Shown here piece by piece: positions 1-8,437 of a stretch of 9,883 nucleotides of DNA. The stretch is taken from positions 1 to 9,883 of the forward strand of contig CBINNP010000131.1 in NCBI GenBank assembly GCA_966252075.1. Direction: 5' to 3'. A program made the position numbers and the translations under genes. The notes below the pieces were generated by a model that searched no databases, had not been told where the DNA came from, and saw nothing but the letters and a program-made list of their open reading frames with translations. Numbering within the stretch: the first letter of the stretch is position 1; each line of letters starts with the position of its first letter. The DNA is from Solimonas sp966252075. Its GTDB lineage: Bacteria; Pseudomonadota; Gammaproteobacteria; Nevskiales; Nevskiaceae.

Positions 1-1
1 C

Positions 2-1156
2 GACGGCGCTTATCGCTATCACGTCGATGGCATCGTCGAAGGCGAGGGCGATGTGGACGTGGCCGTGCTGCAGGCGGCGGTGGAGCGCGCCGCCGCCGCC
101 AACCCGGCGATCCGTGTGCGTCTGCGCGGCTGGCTGGGCTGGGCGAAATGGGTCGACAGCGGCGTCGCCCCGCGTGTACGGCAGGTGCCGCGCTGCGCCT
201 GGGATGGCAGCAGCGAGCGCGGCGCCGAATTCCTCGAAGACAAGCTCGACGCGCGCCAGGCCGTTGCCATGCTGTTCCTGGTGCCCTGCCATGACGGCAA
301 GACACGCATCGTCTTTCGCCAGATGCACGCGGCGATCGACGGCCGCGGCTGCATGCACTGGATGCTGGAAGTCTGCCGCGCCCTGCGCGGCGAGCCCTTG
401 CTCGGTTCGGACTCGGCGCTGACCGATCTCGACGTGCAGGCACGCTACCAGGCGCAGCTGCCCGAGGAGCCGCCGGCTCCCAAGCAGCATTGCATCCCGG
501 TGCTGGCGCCGGCCGCCGCCGGCAGCCGCGAGCGGACATCGCTGCGCTATGTCTGGCGCCGCGTGCTGCTGGATCGTCAGGTCTCGCAGCTGCTGGTCAA
601 GACCGCGGTATTCCTGGCCGAGTGGGCGCGCCGCCGCGAAACCGGCGAGGTCGGCTTCACCATTCCGGTGGATTATCGCGGCCTGCGCATGCAGGAGATG
701 GGCATCGGCAATCTGACCGGCTACCTGCAGCTGACGGTGGAGCCCGAGGCCACGCCGCGCAGTCTGGTGCAGCAGCTCAACCAGCGCCTCAAGGCCTATG
801 CCGACTGCCGCTCGCTGCCGCGCGCACTGCTGTGGATTCCGTTGTGGCTGGTGCTGCGCAAGCTCAGGTCGAAAATCGACAAGCTTCTCTATACCGTAAC
901 GCCGGCACTGCCGACCGGCGGTATCGTCTCGATGGGGCTGGTCAAGCCGGAGCACTACGATTTCGCCGGCTTCAAGGCCGGGCGCATCTATGGCATCCCC
1001 GGCTCGGTCGGCAAGCTCAACGTCATCTTCGTCAATTCACCGGACGGCGTCATCGCCTCGTTCGCGGCCCCGGCCGCGTACAACCACGAAGGCCAGCTCG
1101 ATGCGCTGGTCGATGCGTACCGCCGTCATTTCTCAACTCCAGGATCACTGCCTTGA
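2..1156 (+). CDS. Condensation-type acyltransferase-like protein, 5'-truncated by window edge
   Basis: The frame is open from base 2 to the TGA at 1154-1156, giving 384 residues. Aligning it by eye with the paralogue at 5380-6633 suggests that about 40-45 N-terminal residues lie outside the window; the GTG at 53 is internal. It belongs to the broad HHxxxDG acyltransferase superfamily (NRPS condensation, PapA and wax-ester-synthase-like proteins), which joins an acyl donor to an alcohol or amine in the cytoplasm. The evidence is an early helix with NPAIRVRL, a WDGSSERGAEF segment, the motif MHAAIDG encoded at 323-343, IPVDYRG around 661-681 followed by GNLTGY, and a C-terminal half with IYGIPG. 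In the motif the first His is replaced by Met, while the second (catalytic) His, Asp and Gly remain. Activity is therefore possible but not assured. The stop overlaps the TTG start of the adaptor gene, so the two are probably coupled. The acyl donor and acceptor are unknown. Confidence 0.8.
   Translation, partial: DGAYRYHVDGIVEGEGDVDVAVLQAAVERAAAANPAIRVRLRGWLGWAKWVDSGVAPRVRQVPRCAWDGSSERGAEFLEDKLDARQAVAMLFLVPCHDGKTRIVFRQMHAAIDGRGCMHWMLEVCRALRGEPLLGSDSALTDLDVQARYQAQLPEEPPAPKQHCIPVLAPAAAGSRERTSLRYVWRRVLLDRQVSQLLVKTAVFLAEWARRRETGEVGFTIPVDYRGLRMQEMGIGNLTGYLQLTVEPEATPRSLVQQLNQRLKAYADCRSLPRALLWIPLWLVLRKLRSKIDKLLYTVTPALPTGGIVSMGLVKPEHYDFAGFKAGRIYGIPGSVGKLNVIFVNSPDGVIASFAAPAAYNHEGQLDALVDAYRRHFSTPGSLP
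1141..1144 (+). promoter_or_regulatory. Ribosome binding site supporting a TTG start for the adaptor
   Basis: AGGA lies 8 bases upstream of TTG 1153. The TTG overlaps the preceding TGA stop as TTGA. The open frame extends far upstream, but that part is a shadow of the preceding acyltransferase, so this site and the overlap decide the start. Confidence 0.5.
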
Positions 1157-2366
1157 AAGACCTCGATCTCGACAAGCTGCGCGTTCACCGCCAGGCCGGT
1201 ACCGCGTCGCCAGCCACGCGTCGCCGGCGCACGCGCTGGCCCTGGCTGCTGCTGATCGCGGCCGCGGTCGGCGCCGGCGTCTGGACGCAGATGCCGAAGA
1301 CGCGCACGGTGCAGACCTCCCAGGTCGTCAGCGCCTGGCCCTCGCAACAGTACGAACTGCTCAGCGCCACCGGCTACGTCGTCGCGCAACGCAAGACCGC
1401 GGTGTCGGCCAAGGGCACCGGCCGCCTGATCTGGATCGGCCCCAGCGAGGGCGATCAGGTCAAGGCCGGGGAAGTCATCGCCCGTCTCGAAAGCCAGGAT
1501 GTCGAGGCGCGCCATCGCGCCTCGGTGGCCAATACCGCGGTGGCGGCGGCGGCGGTGACCACCGCGCAGAGCGAACTCAGCGACGCCACCACCAATCTGC
1601 AGCGCACCCAGACGCTGTTCGACAAGAAGCTGGTCTCGCTGCTCAACCTGCAGGACGCCAGCTCGCGGCTGGCGCGCGCCAAGGCTAATGTCGCCAGCAG
1701 CCAGGCGTCGCTGGCGGCCGCTCAGGCCGACGAGGCCTTCGCGCGAACGGGCATCGACTACACGCAGATCCGCGCGCCGTTCGACGGTACCGTGATCTCG
1801 CGCAACGCCAACATCGGCGACATCGTCACGCCGGTGTCCTCGTCCGCCGACGCCAAGGGCTCGCTGCTGGAACTCGCCGACATGAGCACGCTGGAGGTCA
1901 ACGCCGACGTTTCGGAGGCGTCGCTGGCCAAGATCAAGGTCGGCCAGCCCTGCGAGATCACGCTCGACGCCTTCCCCGAGCGCCGCTTCCGCGGCGAGGT
2001 CAGCGTGGTGGTGCCGGCCGTCAATCGCTCCAGCGCGACGGTCACGACCAAGGTGCGCATCCTCGATACGGACCCCAGCATCCTGCCGGACATGAGCGCA
2101 CGCGTGAGCTTCCTGTCGCAGCGTGTCGATGCCGAGCAGAACAAGCCGGTGCTCGCGGTCAATCCCTCGGCGCTGGCCGAGCGCGGCGGCCGTCGCGTCG
2201 TCTACGTGCCGGATGCCGACCTCGCGCGTGAGGTGCCGGTGACCACCGGTGCAACGCTGGGCGCGGTGGTGGCGGTCGAAGGCGCGCTGAAAGTCGGCGA
2301 CACCGTGGTGCTCGAGCCCGGCAAGATCGTCAATGGCAGCCGTATCAAGCTGGCAGCGGAGCGCTG

Positions 2367-2367
<1 letters not shown>
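1153..2367 (+). CDS. HlyD/MacA-type periplasmic adaptor (membrane fusion protein) of a tripartite ABC exporter
   Basis: This 404-residue protein links the inner-membrane ABC transporter to the outer membrane channel. A short basic cytoplasmic head (KDLDLDKLRVHR, then RRRRTR) precedes one membrane anchor at about residues 29-46. No cleavable signal or lipobox is visible. The first half of a lipoyl/biotinyl-like domain is at about 88-119 (GTGRLIWIGPSEGDQVKAGE). An Ala/Gln-rich helical hairpin spans 120-195, and the second lipoyl half, with IRAPFDGTV, is near 206-214. A beta-barrel (about 245-320) and a C-terminal membrane-proximal domain follow. This is the normal HlyD_D23/RND-MFP order, and the length is usual. 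The TTG start is inferred from the overlap with the previous stop and the upstream AGGA. The TGA shares one base with the ATG of the ATPase gene, so coupled translation is likely. MacA is the closest well-known functional analogue; the substrate is unknown. Confidence 0.92.
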
Positions 2368-3056
<689 letters not shown>

Positions 3057-3057
3057 G

Positions 3058-4224
3058 GTGCTCGGCGGCTACGTCTTCAAGCTGGCGCGGCGCAACATGA
3101 TGCGGCATCGCCTGCGCGCACTGCTGACGATGGCCGGCATCGCCGTGGCGATCGTCTCCTTCGGCCTGCTGCGTACTGTCGTCGACTCCTGGTACGCCGG
3201 CGCCGAGCTGAGTTCGGCGGCGCGCCTGATCACGCGCAACGCCGCCTCGCTGAGCTTCTCGCTGCCGGTGACGTACGCACCCCGCATCCGCCGCGTGCAG
3301 GGGGTCAAGGACGTCAGCTGGGCCAACTGGTTCGGCGGTGTCTACCTCAACGAGCGCAACTTCTTCGCGCAGTTCGCCGTCGATGCCGACAGCTACTTCA
3401 GGCTGTATCCGGAGTTCGTGGTGCCGCCGGATCAGCTCGACGCGTTCCAGCGTGATCGTCGCGGAGTCGTCGTCGGTGCCAAGCTGGCGCGCAAGTACAA
3501 CTGGAAGCTGGGAGACACGGTGCCGCTGAAGGGCACGATCTATCCGGGCGACTGGAGCTTCACGGTGCGCGCCATCTATCGCGGCATCGATGACAAGACC
3601 GACGAGAACCAGTTCCTGCTGCACTGGGACTACGTCGACGAGACGATGAAGGCGGCGCTGCCCAGCCTGGCGGACCGTGTCGGCGTGTTCGTCATCGACA
3701 TCGAGCAGCCGGCGCAGGCCGCCGCGATCTCTTCGGCCATCGACGCCGACTTCGCCAACTCGCTGGCGGAGACGCGCACCGAGACGCAGAAGGCTTTCCA
3801 GCTCGGCTTCATCGCCATGGTCGACACCATCCTGCTGGCGATCCAGACGGTCGCCTACGTGGTGGTGCTGATCATCATGGCCGTAATGGCCAACACCATG
3901 GCGATGGCGGCGCGCGAGCGCACCCGCGAGTACGCCACGCTCAAGGCGCTGGGCTTCAGTGACGGCTTCGTGTCGGCGCTGATCATCGGCGAATCGCTGA
4001 GCCTGTCGCTGGCCGGCGGCCTGCTCGGCATCGCGCTGACGTTCCCGCTTGCCGGGGCCTTCTTCAAGGCCACGCGCGATCTGTTCGCGGTGTTCGATGT
4101 CATGCCGCTGACCATCATGCTGCAGTTCGCGGCGGCGGTGCTGATCGGCCTCTGCGCGGCGCTGGCGCCGGCGCTGGCGAGCGCGCGCATCCGCGTCGTC
4201 GACGGCCTGAGGGCGGTGACGTGA
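3058..4224 (+). CDS. FtsX/MacB-family ABC permease, first subunit
   Basis: This 388-residue inner-membrane permease shows the four-helix MacB/LolC plan. TM1 is at about residues 21-40, followed by a large periplasmic core domain (about 45-250), then TM2 at about 255-283, TM3 at about 304-332 and TM4 at about 350-372. The cytoplasmic coupling segment REYATLKALGF (290-300) between TM2 and TM3 is the FtsX-family hallmark that contacts the ATPase. The frame stays open upstream through the ATPase gene, but that is shadow sequence. GTG 3058, with GGGAG at 3044-3048 nine bases before it, follows the ATPase stop by one base and begins the typical amphipathic leader (FKLARRNMMRHRLRAL). The end overlaps the next permease by four bases (GTGA). 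It is clearly different in sequence from its neighbour, so the transporter is probably a heterodimer. Confidence 0.92.
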   Translation: MLGGYVFKLARRNMMRHRLRALLTMAGIAVAIVSFGLLRTVVDSWYAGAELSSAARLITRNAASLSFSLPVTYAPRIRRVQGVKDVSWANWFGGVYLNERNFFAQFAVDADSYFRLYPEFVVPPDQLDAFQRDRRGVVVGAKLARKYNWKLGDTVPLKGTIYPGDWSFTVRAIYRGIDDKTDENQFLLHWDYVDETMKAALPSLADRVGVFVIDIEQPAQAAAISSAIDADFANSLAETRTETQKAFQLGFIAMVDTILLAIQTVAYVVVLIIMAVMANTMAMAARERTREYATLKALGFSDGFVSALIIGESLSLSLAGGLLGIALTFPLAGAFFKATRDLFAVFDVMPLTIMLQFAAAVLIGLCAALAPALASARIRVVDGLRAVT

Positions 4225-5399
4225 GCGCCGTCAGCGGCTTGTCGTTCTCGTATGTCGCGCGCAATCTGATGGCGCGCAAGCTCACGACGCTTCTCACCGC
4301 CGCCGGCATGGCGCTGGTGGTGTTCGTGTTTGCCACCGTGCTGATGATGGCCGAAGGCCTGCGCCACACGCTCGGCGGCACCGGCTCGCAGGACAACGTC
4401 ATCATCATGCGCCAGGGCGCGCAGACCGAGGTGCAGAGCAGCGTGACCCGCGAGCAGGCCAACCTGATCGCGACGCTGCCGGGCCTGGCCTCGGATGCCG
4501 GCGGCGTGCCCAAGATGACGCGCGAAATGCTGGTGCTGGTCAACCTGCCGCGTCGCGACGGCGGCGGTCTCGCCAATGTCGTGGTGCGGGGCACCGGCGT
4601 CACCGGCCTGGCGATGCGGCCGCAGGCGAAGATCGTCGCCGGGCGCAGCTTCCGGCCCGGCTCCTCGGAGATCATCGTCGGCTCGGCGATGGCGCGCGGC
4701 AAGATCGGCCTGGCGATCGGCGATCGCGTCAGCTTCGGCCTGCGTGACTGGACCGTGGTCGGCGTCTTCGACGCCGGCGGCAGCGGCTTCGACTCCGAAC
4801 TGTGGGGCGACGGCGAGCAGATGATGCAGGCGTTCCGCCGCAACGCGTATTCGACGGTCGTGGTCGGTCTGCGCGACACCGGCAGCTACGACATCTTCGC
4901 TGCCGCGCTGGCGGCCCAGCCGCAGCTCAAGCTGGCGATCAAGCGCGAGACCGATTTCTACGCCGACCAGTCCGAGAAGCTGGCCAACTTCATCAGCATC
5001 CTCGGCCAGACGATCACGGTGATCTTTTCGATCGGCGCGATCATCGGCGCGATGATCACGATGTACGCCAGCGTCGCCAGCCGCACGCGCGAGATCGGCA
5101 CCCTGCGCGCCCTGGGCTTCCGCCGCGCCAACATTGTCAGCACCTTCATGCAGGAGGCCATGCTGCTCGGCCTGTTCGCCGGTCTGGTGGGCCTGATCGC
5201 GGCCGCCTTCATGCAGCTGGTCGAGATCTCGACCACCAATGTGCAGACGTTTTCCGAGGTGGTGTTCCGGCTGATCCTGACGCCGGCGATCGCCGTGCAG
5301 GTACTGATGTTCTCGGTGTTCATGGGCGTGCTCGGCGGCGTGCTGCCGGCGCTGCGGGCGGCCCGGCTGGAGATCGTCGATGCGCTCAGATCGATCTGA
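4221..5399 (+). CDS. FtsX/MacB-family ABC permease, second subunit
   Basis: This 392-residue inner-membrane permease has the same plan as the preceding gene. A basic leader (YVARNLMARKLTTLL) is followed by TM1 at about residues 21-43, a periplasmic domain at about 50-255, TM2 at about 258-284, the coupling motif REIGTLRALGF (290-300), TM3 at about 310-333 and TM4 at about 350-378. It ends in ALRAARLEIVDALRS, the usual FtsX tail. The GTG start lies inside the previous gene's stop (GTGA), a classic coupling arrangement. The TGA is at 5397-5399. Compared with the first subunit, its periplasmic domain is Gly-rich and includes a GSGFDSELWGDGEQMMQ stretch (about residues 187-203), like MacB periplasmic core domains. 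It is expected to pair with the first subunit and the ATPase. Confidence 0.93.
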   Translation: MSAVSGLSFSYVARNLMARKLTTLLTAAGMALVVFVFATVLMMAEGLRHTLGGTGSQDNVIIMRQGAQTEVQSSVTREQANLIATLPGLASDAGGVPKMTREMLVLVNLPRRDGGGLANVVVRGTGVTGLAMRPQAKIVAGRSFRPGSSEIIVGSAMARGKIGLAIGDRVSFGLRDWTVVGVFDAGGSGFDSELWGDGEQMMQAFRRNAYSTVVVGLRDTGSYDIFAAALAAQPQLKLAIKRETDFYADQSEKLANFISILGQTITVIFSIGAIIGAMITMYASVASRTREIGTLRALGFRRANIVSTFMQEAMLLGLFAGLVGLIAAAFMQLVEISTTNVQTFSEVVFRLILTPAIAVQVLMFSVFMGVLGGVLPALRAARLEIVDALRSI

Positions 5400-6633
5400 T
5401 ACGGCGCCCGCCTTGCCGCCACTGCAGCCGCAGACCTTCATCGAGCGGCCGATGTCGGTGATCGAGTACTACCACGCTTCGATCGGCTCGCATCCGCGCA
5501 CGCACGAGCGCGCGCGCGAGGGCGTGTTCGTGCTGGAGGGCGACAGCACGCTGACGCCGCAGCAATGGCAGGCCGCGCTCGATGCCGTCACGGCCGCCCA
5601 TCCGGAGACGCGGATGCGCCTCTACGGCCGCCGCCGCAAGACGTACTGGCGCAGCGACGCGCCGCCGCCGCGGCTGCGCTTCATCGACGACTGCAGCTGG
5701 GATGGCCGGTCGGAGCAGGGCAGCGAGTTCATCTACGAGCCGCCGATGTCCTTGTACGACGGCTTCAGCATCGAGCTGAGCATCGCCCGCCGGCGCAGTG
5801 GCGGCGTGTTCGTGATCCTGCGTCTGCATCATGCGGTGATGGACGGCAGCGGCGTGCTGCTGTTCATCAAGGAACTGTTCCGTGCGTTGCGCGGCGAAGC
5901 GCTGCAGCCCTGCAACGCCGCGTTCAGCGACACGCAGCTGATGGCCAGCCTGGGCGTCAGGCGCTCGGATTCCAAGCACATCAAGACCAGCTGGCTGACC
6001 GGTGCGCCGCGGGGCAGCGAGCGAGGCGATACCTGGCGACGTGTCGCGCTGGGTCCGCCGCAGTCGCAGTTGCTGCCGCGCATCGCCGCGGCGATGGCCG
6101 AGTTTGCGCACCGCCACAGCCCCTTGCCGGCGCTGATCATGGTGCCGGTCGATCTGCGCCGCCATCTGCCGGGCCTGCACTCGACCGGCAACTACTCCAG
6201 CATGCTGCTGGTGCCGCTGCAGCCGGGCGACGGTCCGCAACAGTTCCGCGAGCGCCTGCAGGCGATGCTGGCGCAGCGCATGGAGGCCGCGTGGCGGCCG
6301 CAGGCCGACTGGCTGCGTGCGCTGCCGTTCACCTGGGTCGATCGCCTTTTGTCGCGCACCGACCGCAACTACCAGCGCCAGAGGCCGATGGAGACCGCCG
6401 CCATCTCCAACCTCGGCCGCTGCGATACCGCCGACTACAGCGCCCCGGGCTTCACGCTGCGGGGAATGTTCGGCGTGCCGTGGCCGGGCAGCGCCTTCTC
6501 GGTGCTGGTCGGCGTCGAGGACCGCGTCGAGCTGATCACCGGCATGCCGAGAACGCTGGCCAGCGAAGGCCGTCTCGATGCCTTCATCGATTTTCTGCGT
6601 AACCGTCTGGCCGTGCCGCCCGCCGTGGGCTAG
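5380..6633 (+). CDS. Condensation-type acyltransferase-like protein with intact HHxxxDG
   Basis: This 417-residue, presumably cytoplasmic protein is homologous to the truncated gene at the window start. The catalytic motif HHAVMDG is at residues 150-156. Around it are the N-terminal RPMSVIEYYHASIG (23-36), NRPS-condensation-like HPETRMRL (74-81), WDGRSEQGSEF (107-117), VPVDLRRHLPG then TGNYSS (255-274), and SNLGR in the C-terminal half. I see no DFGWG motif. The superfamily transfers acyl groups from CoA, carrier-protein or similar donors to alcohols or amines; the specific reaction cannot be assigned. ATG 5380 overlaps the permease end by 20 bases and has GGAG at 5369-5372 with a 7-base gap. 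TTG 5413 is an alternative. ATG 5452 would cut into the conserved RPMSVIEYY stretch. Position inside the transporter operon suggests that the product, or a later step of its synthesis, is linked to export. Confidence 0.87.
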   Translation: MRSDRSDTAPALPPLQPQTFIERPMSVIEYYHASIGSHPRTHERAREGVFVLEGDSTLTPQQWQAALDAVTAAHPETRMRLYGRRRKTYWRSDAPPPRLRFIDDCSWDGRSEQGSEFIYEPPMSLYDGFSIELSIARRRSGGVFVILRLHHAVMDGSGVLLFIKELFRALRGEALQPCNAAFSDTQLMASLGVRRSDSKHIKTSWLTGAPRGSERGDTWRRVALGPPQSQLLPRIAAAMAEFAHRHSPLPALIMVPVDLRRHLPGLHSTGNYSSMLLVPLQPGDGPQQFRERLQAMLAQRMEAAWRPQADWLRALPFTWVDRLLSRTDRNYQRQRPMETAAISNLGRCDTADYSAPGFTLRGMFGVPWPGSAFSVLVGVEDRVELITGMPRTLASEGRLDAFIDFLRNRLAVPPAVG

Positions 6634-6675
6634 GCGCGATCGTCTTCTTTCGCTCCGCTATACCTGGAACCTCCC

Positions 6676-8061
6676 ATGTCGCTCCTGTCCCGACTGATCT
6701 GTCTCGTGCTGCTTGTCCCGGGCCTCGCGCAGGCCAACGACCTGCTGCGCGTCTACGAGCTTGCGGTGCTCAACGACAGCGCCTTCCGCGCCGCCAGCTA
6801 TGCCCGCGATGCCGCGCTGCAGCTGCAGCCGCGCGCGCGCGCGCTGCTGCTGCCGCAGATTTCGACCAGCTACGATTTCGTGATCAACGACGCCGATTCG
6901 GTGGCGCGCTACCCCGATCCCGTCACGGGCACCACCGTGCCGCTGGCGCGCAAGATCGACGGCAACGATCGCAACCTCAGCGTCACCCTGACGCAGCCCC
7001 TGTTCAGCCTTGAAGCCTGGTACAAGCTCAAGCAGTCCAGCGAGCAGGTGGCGCTGGCCGAGCTGAACTACCGCACCAATGGCCAGAACCTCGTGCTGCG
7101 CGTTGCCGAGGCGTACTTCGGCGTGCTCGCCGCCAGCGATTCGTACCGCACGTCCAAGGCCGAAATGGAGGCGCTCGCGCAGGAACTGGAGCGGGTCAAG
7201 CAGCAGCTCGGCGTGGGCCTGGCCAGCGTCACCGACACCCAGGAAGTGCAGGCGCGCTACGACCTCAGCGTTGCCGCCGAACTTGCCGCCAAGCAGTCGC
7301 TGATCGATGCGCGCGAACGGCTGGAGGAGATTACCCGCGAGCCGCTGCCGGCCGACGCCGGCGACGCGGCAGGCGAGGAGGCGCCCACCAGCTTCGGCCT
7401 GGCGCGTCTGCGTGTCGACATTCCGCTGCCGGCGCCGCAGCCGGCCGATGTCCAGCAGTGGGCGCGCCAGGCCAAGCAGCAGAGCCCGGAAGTGGCGGCG
7501 GCCCTGCTCAATGTCCGCATCGCCGAGCGCGGCGTCGAGGCCGCCTACGCCAAGCGCCTGCCGACCCTCAGCGCCCGCGTCAGCTACACCGACAGCAACA
7601 TGCAGTCCGGCTCGTTCCCGTATCAGGTCGACGGCACCTCGATCGGCCTGGGCGTGCGGATGCCGCTGTTCGCCGGCGGTGGTCTGCGGGCGGAATCGCG
7701 CGAGGCCGTCGCCACCCGTGAGCAGCGCAAGGTGGAGCATGAAGGCGCACAGCGCCAGGCCGAACGCGAGATCCGCACGGCCTATCAGGGCGTGGTGATC
7801 GGCGCCGCGCGGGTGCGCGCCTACATGCAGGCGATGGCGTCGAGCCGCACCGCCTACGACGCCAGCCGCACCGGGCTGGAGATCGGCACGCGCTCGGCGA
7901 TCGACGTGCTCAACGCCCAGCAGCAGCGCTTCGCCGCCGAGCGCAACTATGCACAGTCGCGCTACGACTATCTGCTGTCGATCCTGCGGCTGAAGTTCTC
8001 GGCCGGCACGCTGGTGCCGCGCGATCTGCTCGAAGTCGACGCTCTGCTGCAGTCGCGCTGA
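6676..8061 (+). CDS. tolC: TolC-family outer membrane efflux channel
   Basis: This 461-residue outer membrane protein closes the exporter operon. The signal peptide MSLLSRLICLVLLVPGLAQA predicts cleavage before Asn21. The mature protein shows the two structural repeats of the OEP fold: VTLTQPLFSLEAWYKLKQS in the first and VRMPLFAGGGLRAESREA in the second, each followed by a long coiled-coil helix. The C-terminal part GTRSAIDVLNAQQQRFAAER, then RYDYLLSILRLKFSAGTL, is highly characteristic of true TolC proteins rather than of CusC/OprM-type lipoproteins, and no lipobox Cys is present. The length is slightly below that of E. coli TolC. ATG 6676 has GGAA six bases upstream (6666-6669). The 42-base gap to the previous gene is the largest in the operon, so some independent expression is possible. 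In a genome with several TolC paralogues this may be the one dedicated to this transporter. Confidence 0.95.
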   Translation: MSLLSRLICLVLLVPGLAQANDLLRVYELAVLNDSAFRAASYARDAALQLQPRARALLLPQISTSYDFVINDADSVARYPDPVTGTTVPLARKIDGNDRNLSVTLTQPLFSLEAWYKLKQSSEQVALAELNYRTNGQNLVLRVAEAYFGVLAASDSYRTSKAEMEALAQELERVKQQLGVGLASVTDTQEVQARYDLSVAAELAAKQSLIDARERLEEITREPLPADAGDAAGEEAPTSFGLARLRVDIPLPAPQPADVQQWARQAKQQSPEVAAALLNVRIAERGVEAAYAKRLPTLSARVSYTDSNMQSGSFPYQVDGTSIGLGVRMPLFAGGGLRAESREAVATREQRKVEHEGAQRQAEREIRTAYQGVVIGAARVRAYMQAMASSRTAYDASRTGLEIGTRSAIDVLNAQQQRFAAERNYAQSRYDYLLSILRLKFSAGTLVPRDLLEVDALLQSR

Positions 8062-8167
8062 GGCCGTCGCGGCGAGCTGCAGGGGCGGGACTCATGCAGT
8101 TTTCGCGCGCGGGTAAAGGGCAAGCGATGCGTGATTGCAGTGGTCTGCGGCATCGCCGCAAAAACGC
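8062..8167 (+). other. Intergenic region after tolC: weak terminator candidate and inverted repeats
   Basis: No gene is seen here. CTGCA (8077-8081) can pair with TGCAG (8095-8099), and TTTT follows at 8100-8103. This is a weak candidate terminator for the exporter operon because the stem is short and the loop is 13 bases. Beyond it lies a nested inverted-repeat structure, listed separately. No obvious strong terminator follows tolC. Confidence 0.35.
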
Positions 8168-8174
8168 TTGCCCT
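8117..8174. repeat. Nested inverted repeat overlapping the tRNA promoter
   Basis: AGGGCAAGCG at 8117-8126 is perfectly complementary to CGCTTGCCCT at 8165-8174. Inside this 10-bp stem is a second hairpin, TGCGGC-ATC-GCCGCA, at 8146-8160. The right arm covers the putative -35 box of the tRNA-Val promoter. No T-run follows on either strand, so it does not look like an ordinary intrinsic terminator. Confidence 0.6.
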
Positions 8175-8196
8175 GTCCCGGCAAACCGGTTATTGT
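8168..8196 (+). promoter_or_regulatory. Putative sigma70 promoter of tRNA-Val
   Basis: TTGCCC (8168-8173) and TATTGT (8191-8196) are separated by exactly 17 bases, and each matches the consensus at 4 of 6 positions. Transcription would start near 8203, about 16 bases before the mature tRNA. The sequence after the -10 box (CGCGCCCC) is a GC-rich discriminator, as expected for stringently controlled stable-RNA promoters. Assignment is by pattern only. Confidence 0.5.
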
Positions 8197-8218
8197 TCGC
8201 GCCCCTCGGAAACCCCGA

Positions 8219-8295
8219 AGGCGCGTAGCTCAGCTGGTTAGAGCACCACCTTGACATGGTGGGGGTCGTTGGTTCGAGTCCAATCGCGCCTACCA
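8219..8295 (+). tRNA. tRNA-Val (anticodon GAC)
   Basis: This is a complete 77-base cloverleaf. The acceptor arms AGGCGCG (8219-8225) and CGCGCCT (8285-8291) pair at all seven positions. The D arm is GCTC (8228-8231) with GAGC (8241-8244). The anticodon stem is CCACC/GGTGG around the loop TTGACAT, so the anticodon is GAC at 8253-8255, reading valine codons GUC and GUU. The variable loop is GGGTC. The T arm GTTGG/CCAAT encloses TTCGAGT and has one G-U pair. The discriminator is A8292, and CCA is encoded at 8293-8295. The body from the D arm to the T loop is nearly identical to that of the enterobacterial tRNA-Val(GAC). It has its own promoter and terminator, so it is a single-gene unit. Confidence 0.98.
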
Positions 8296-8308
8296 ACACG
8301 CTGTACCG

Positions 8309-8336
8309 ACGCCGGCCTAACAGCCGGCGTTTTCGT
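8309..8336 (+). terminator. Intrinsic terminator of tRNA-Val
   Basis: ACGCCGGC (8309-8316) pairs perfectly with GCCGGCGT (8323-8330) around a six-base loop (CTAACA). TTT, C, G and TTT follow (8331-8338). This is a strong Rho-independent terminator placed 14 bases after the tRNA CCA. No T-run is present on the opposite strand, so it acts in the plus direction only. Confidence 0.85.
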
Positions 8337-8347
8337 TTCCGAGATCC

Positions 8348-8437
8348 TTACAGTGGAAGCTTCGCCCGCCTGTTCATTCGCAGTGCGCGGCGTGACCGCC
8401 GCTCCCGTAAGCGGTTCACTTCGGCAATGATCTTCAT
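8348..8437 (-). CDS. Possible 29-residue basic small protein
   Basis: On the minus strand, ATG 8437 opens a 29-codon frame ending in TAA at 8348-8350. GGGAG (complement of 8443-8447) lies five bases before the ATG, a near-ideal ribosome binding site. The product begins MKIIAEVNRLRERR and is extremely Arg/Lys-rich, with helical propensity throughout. The same frame is open 14 codons further upstream (reading ADPRGITAGEL just before the Met), back to a TAG, but has no ordinary start codon there. It may therefore be the decayed end of a longer gene instead of an intact small gene. I recognise no family. At this length a chance ORF cannot be excluded; the ribosome binding site is the main support. 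Confidence 0.3.
   Translation of the reverse strand: MKIIAEVNRLRERRSRRALRMNRRAKLPL

Noticed and set aside
490..1152. Extension of the adaptor frame upstream of 1153
   Set aside because: The translation is low-complexity Arg/Ala/Gly shadow of the acyltransferase frame. The conserved adaptor sequence begins at the TTG.
3855..5441. 528-codon minus-strand ORF opposite the permeases
   Set aside because: It is rich in His, Asp, Gln, Arg and Ala with no domain signature. It is the mirror of two intact permease genes in high-GC DNA.
8219..8295. tRNA-Val as an integration site for a genomic island
   Set aside because: No integrase gene and no repeat of the tRNA 3' end was found in the window. The exporter operon lies on the 5' side of the tRNA, not the usual insertion side.
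7910..8299. Minus-strand ORF reading GLEPTTPTMSRWC across the tRNA
   Set aside because: It is antisense translation of tRNA-Val and the tolC 3' end. Such peptides are familiar spurious database proteins.
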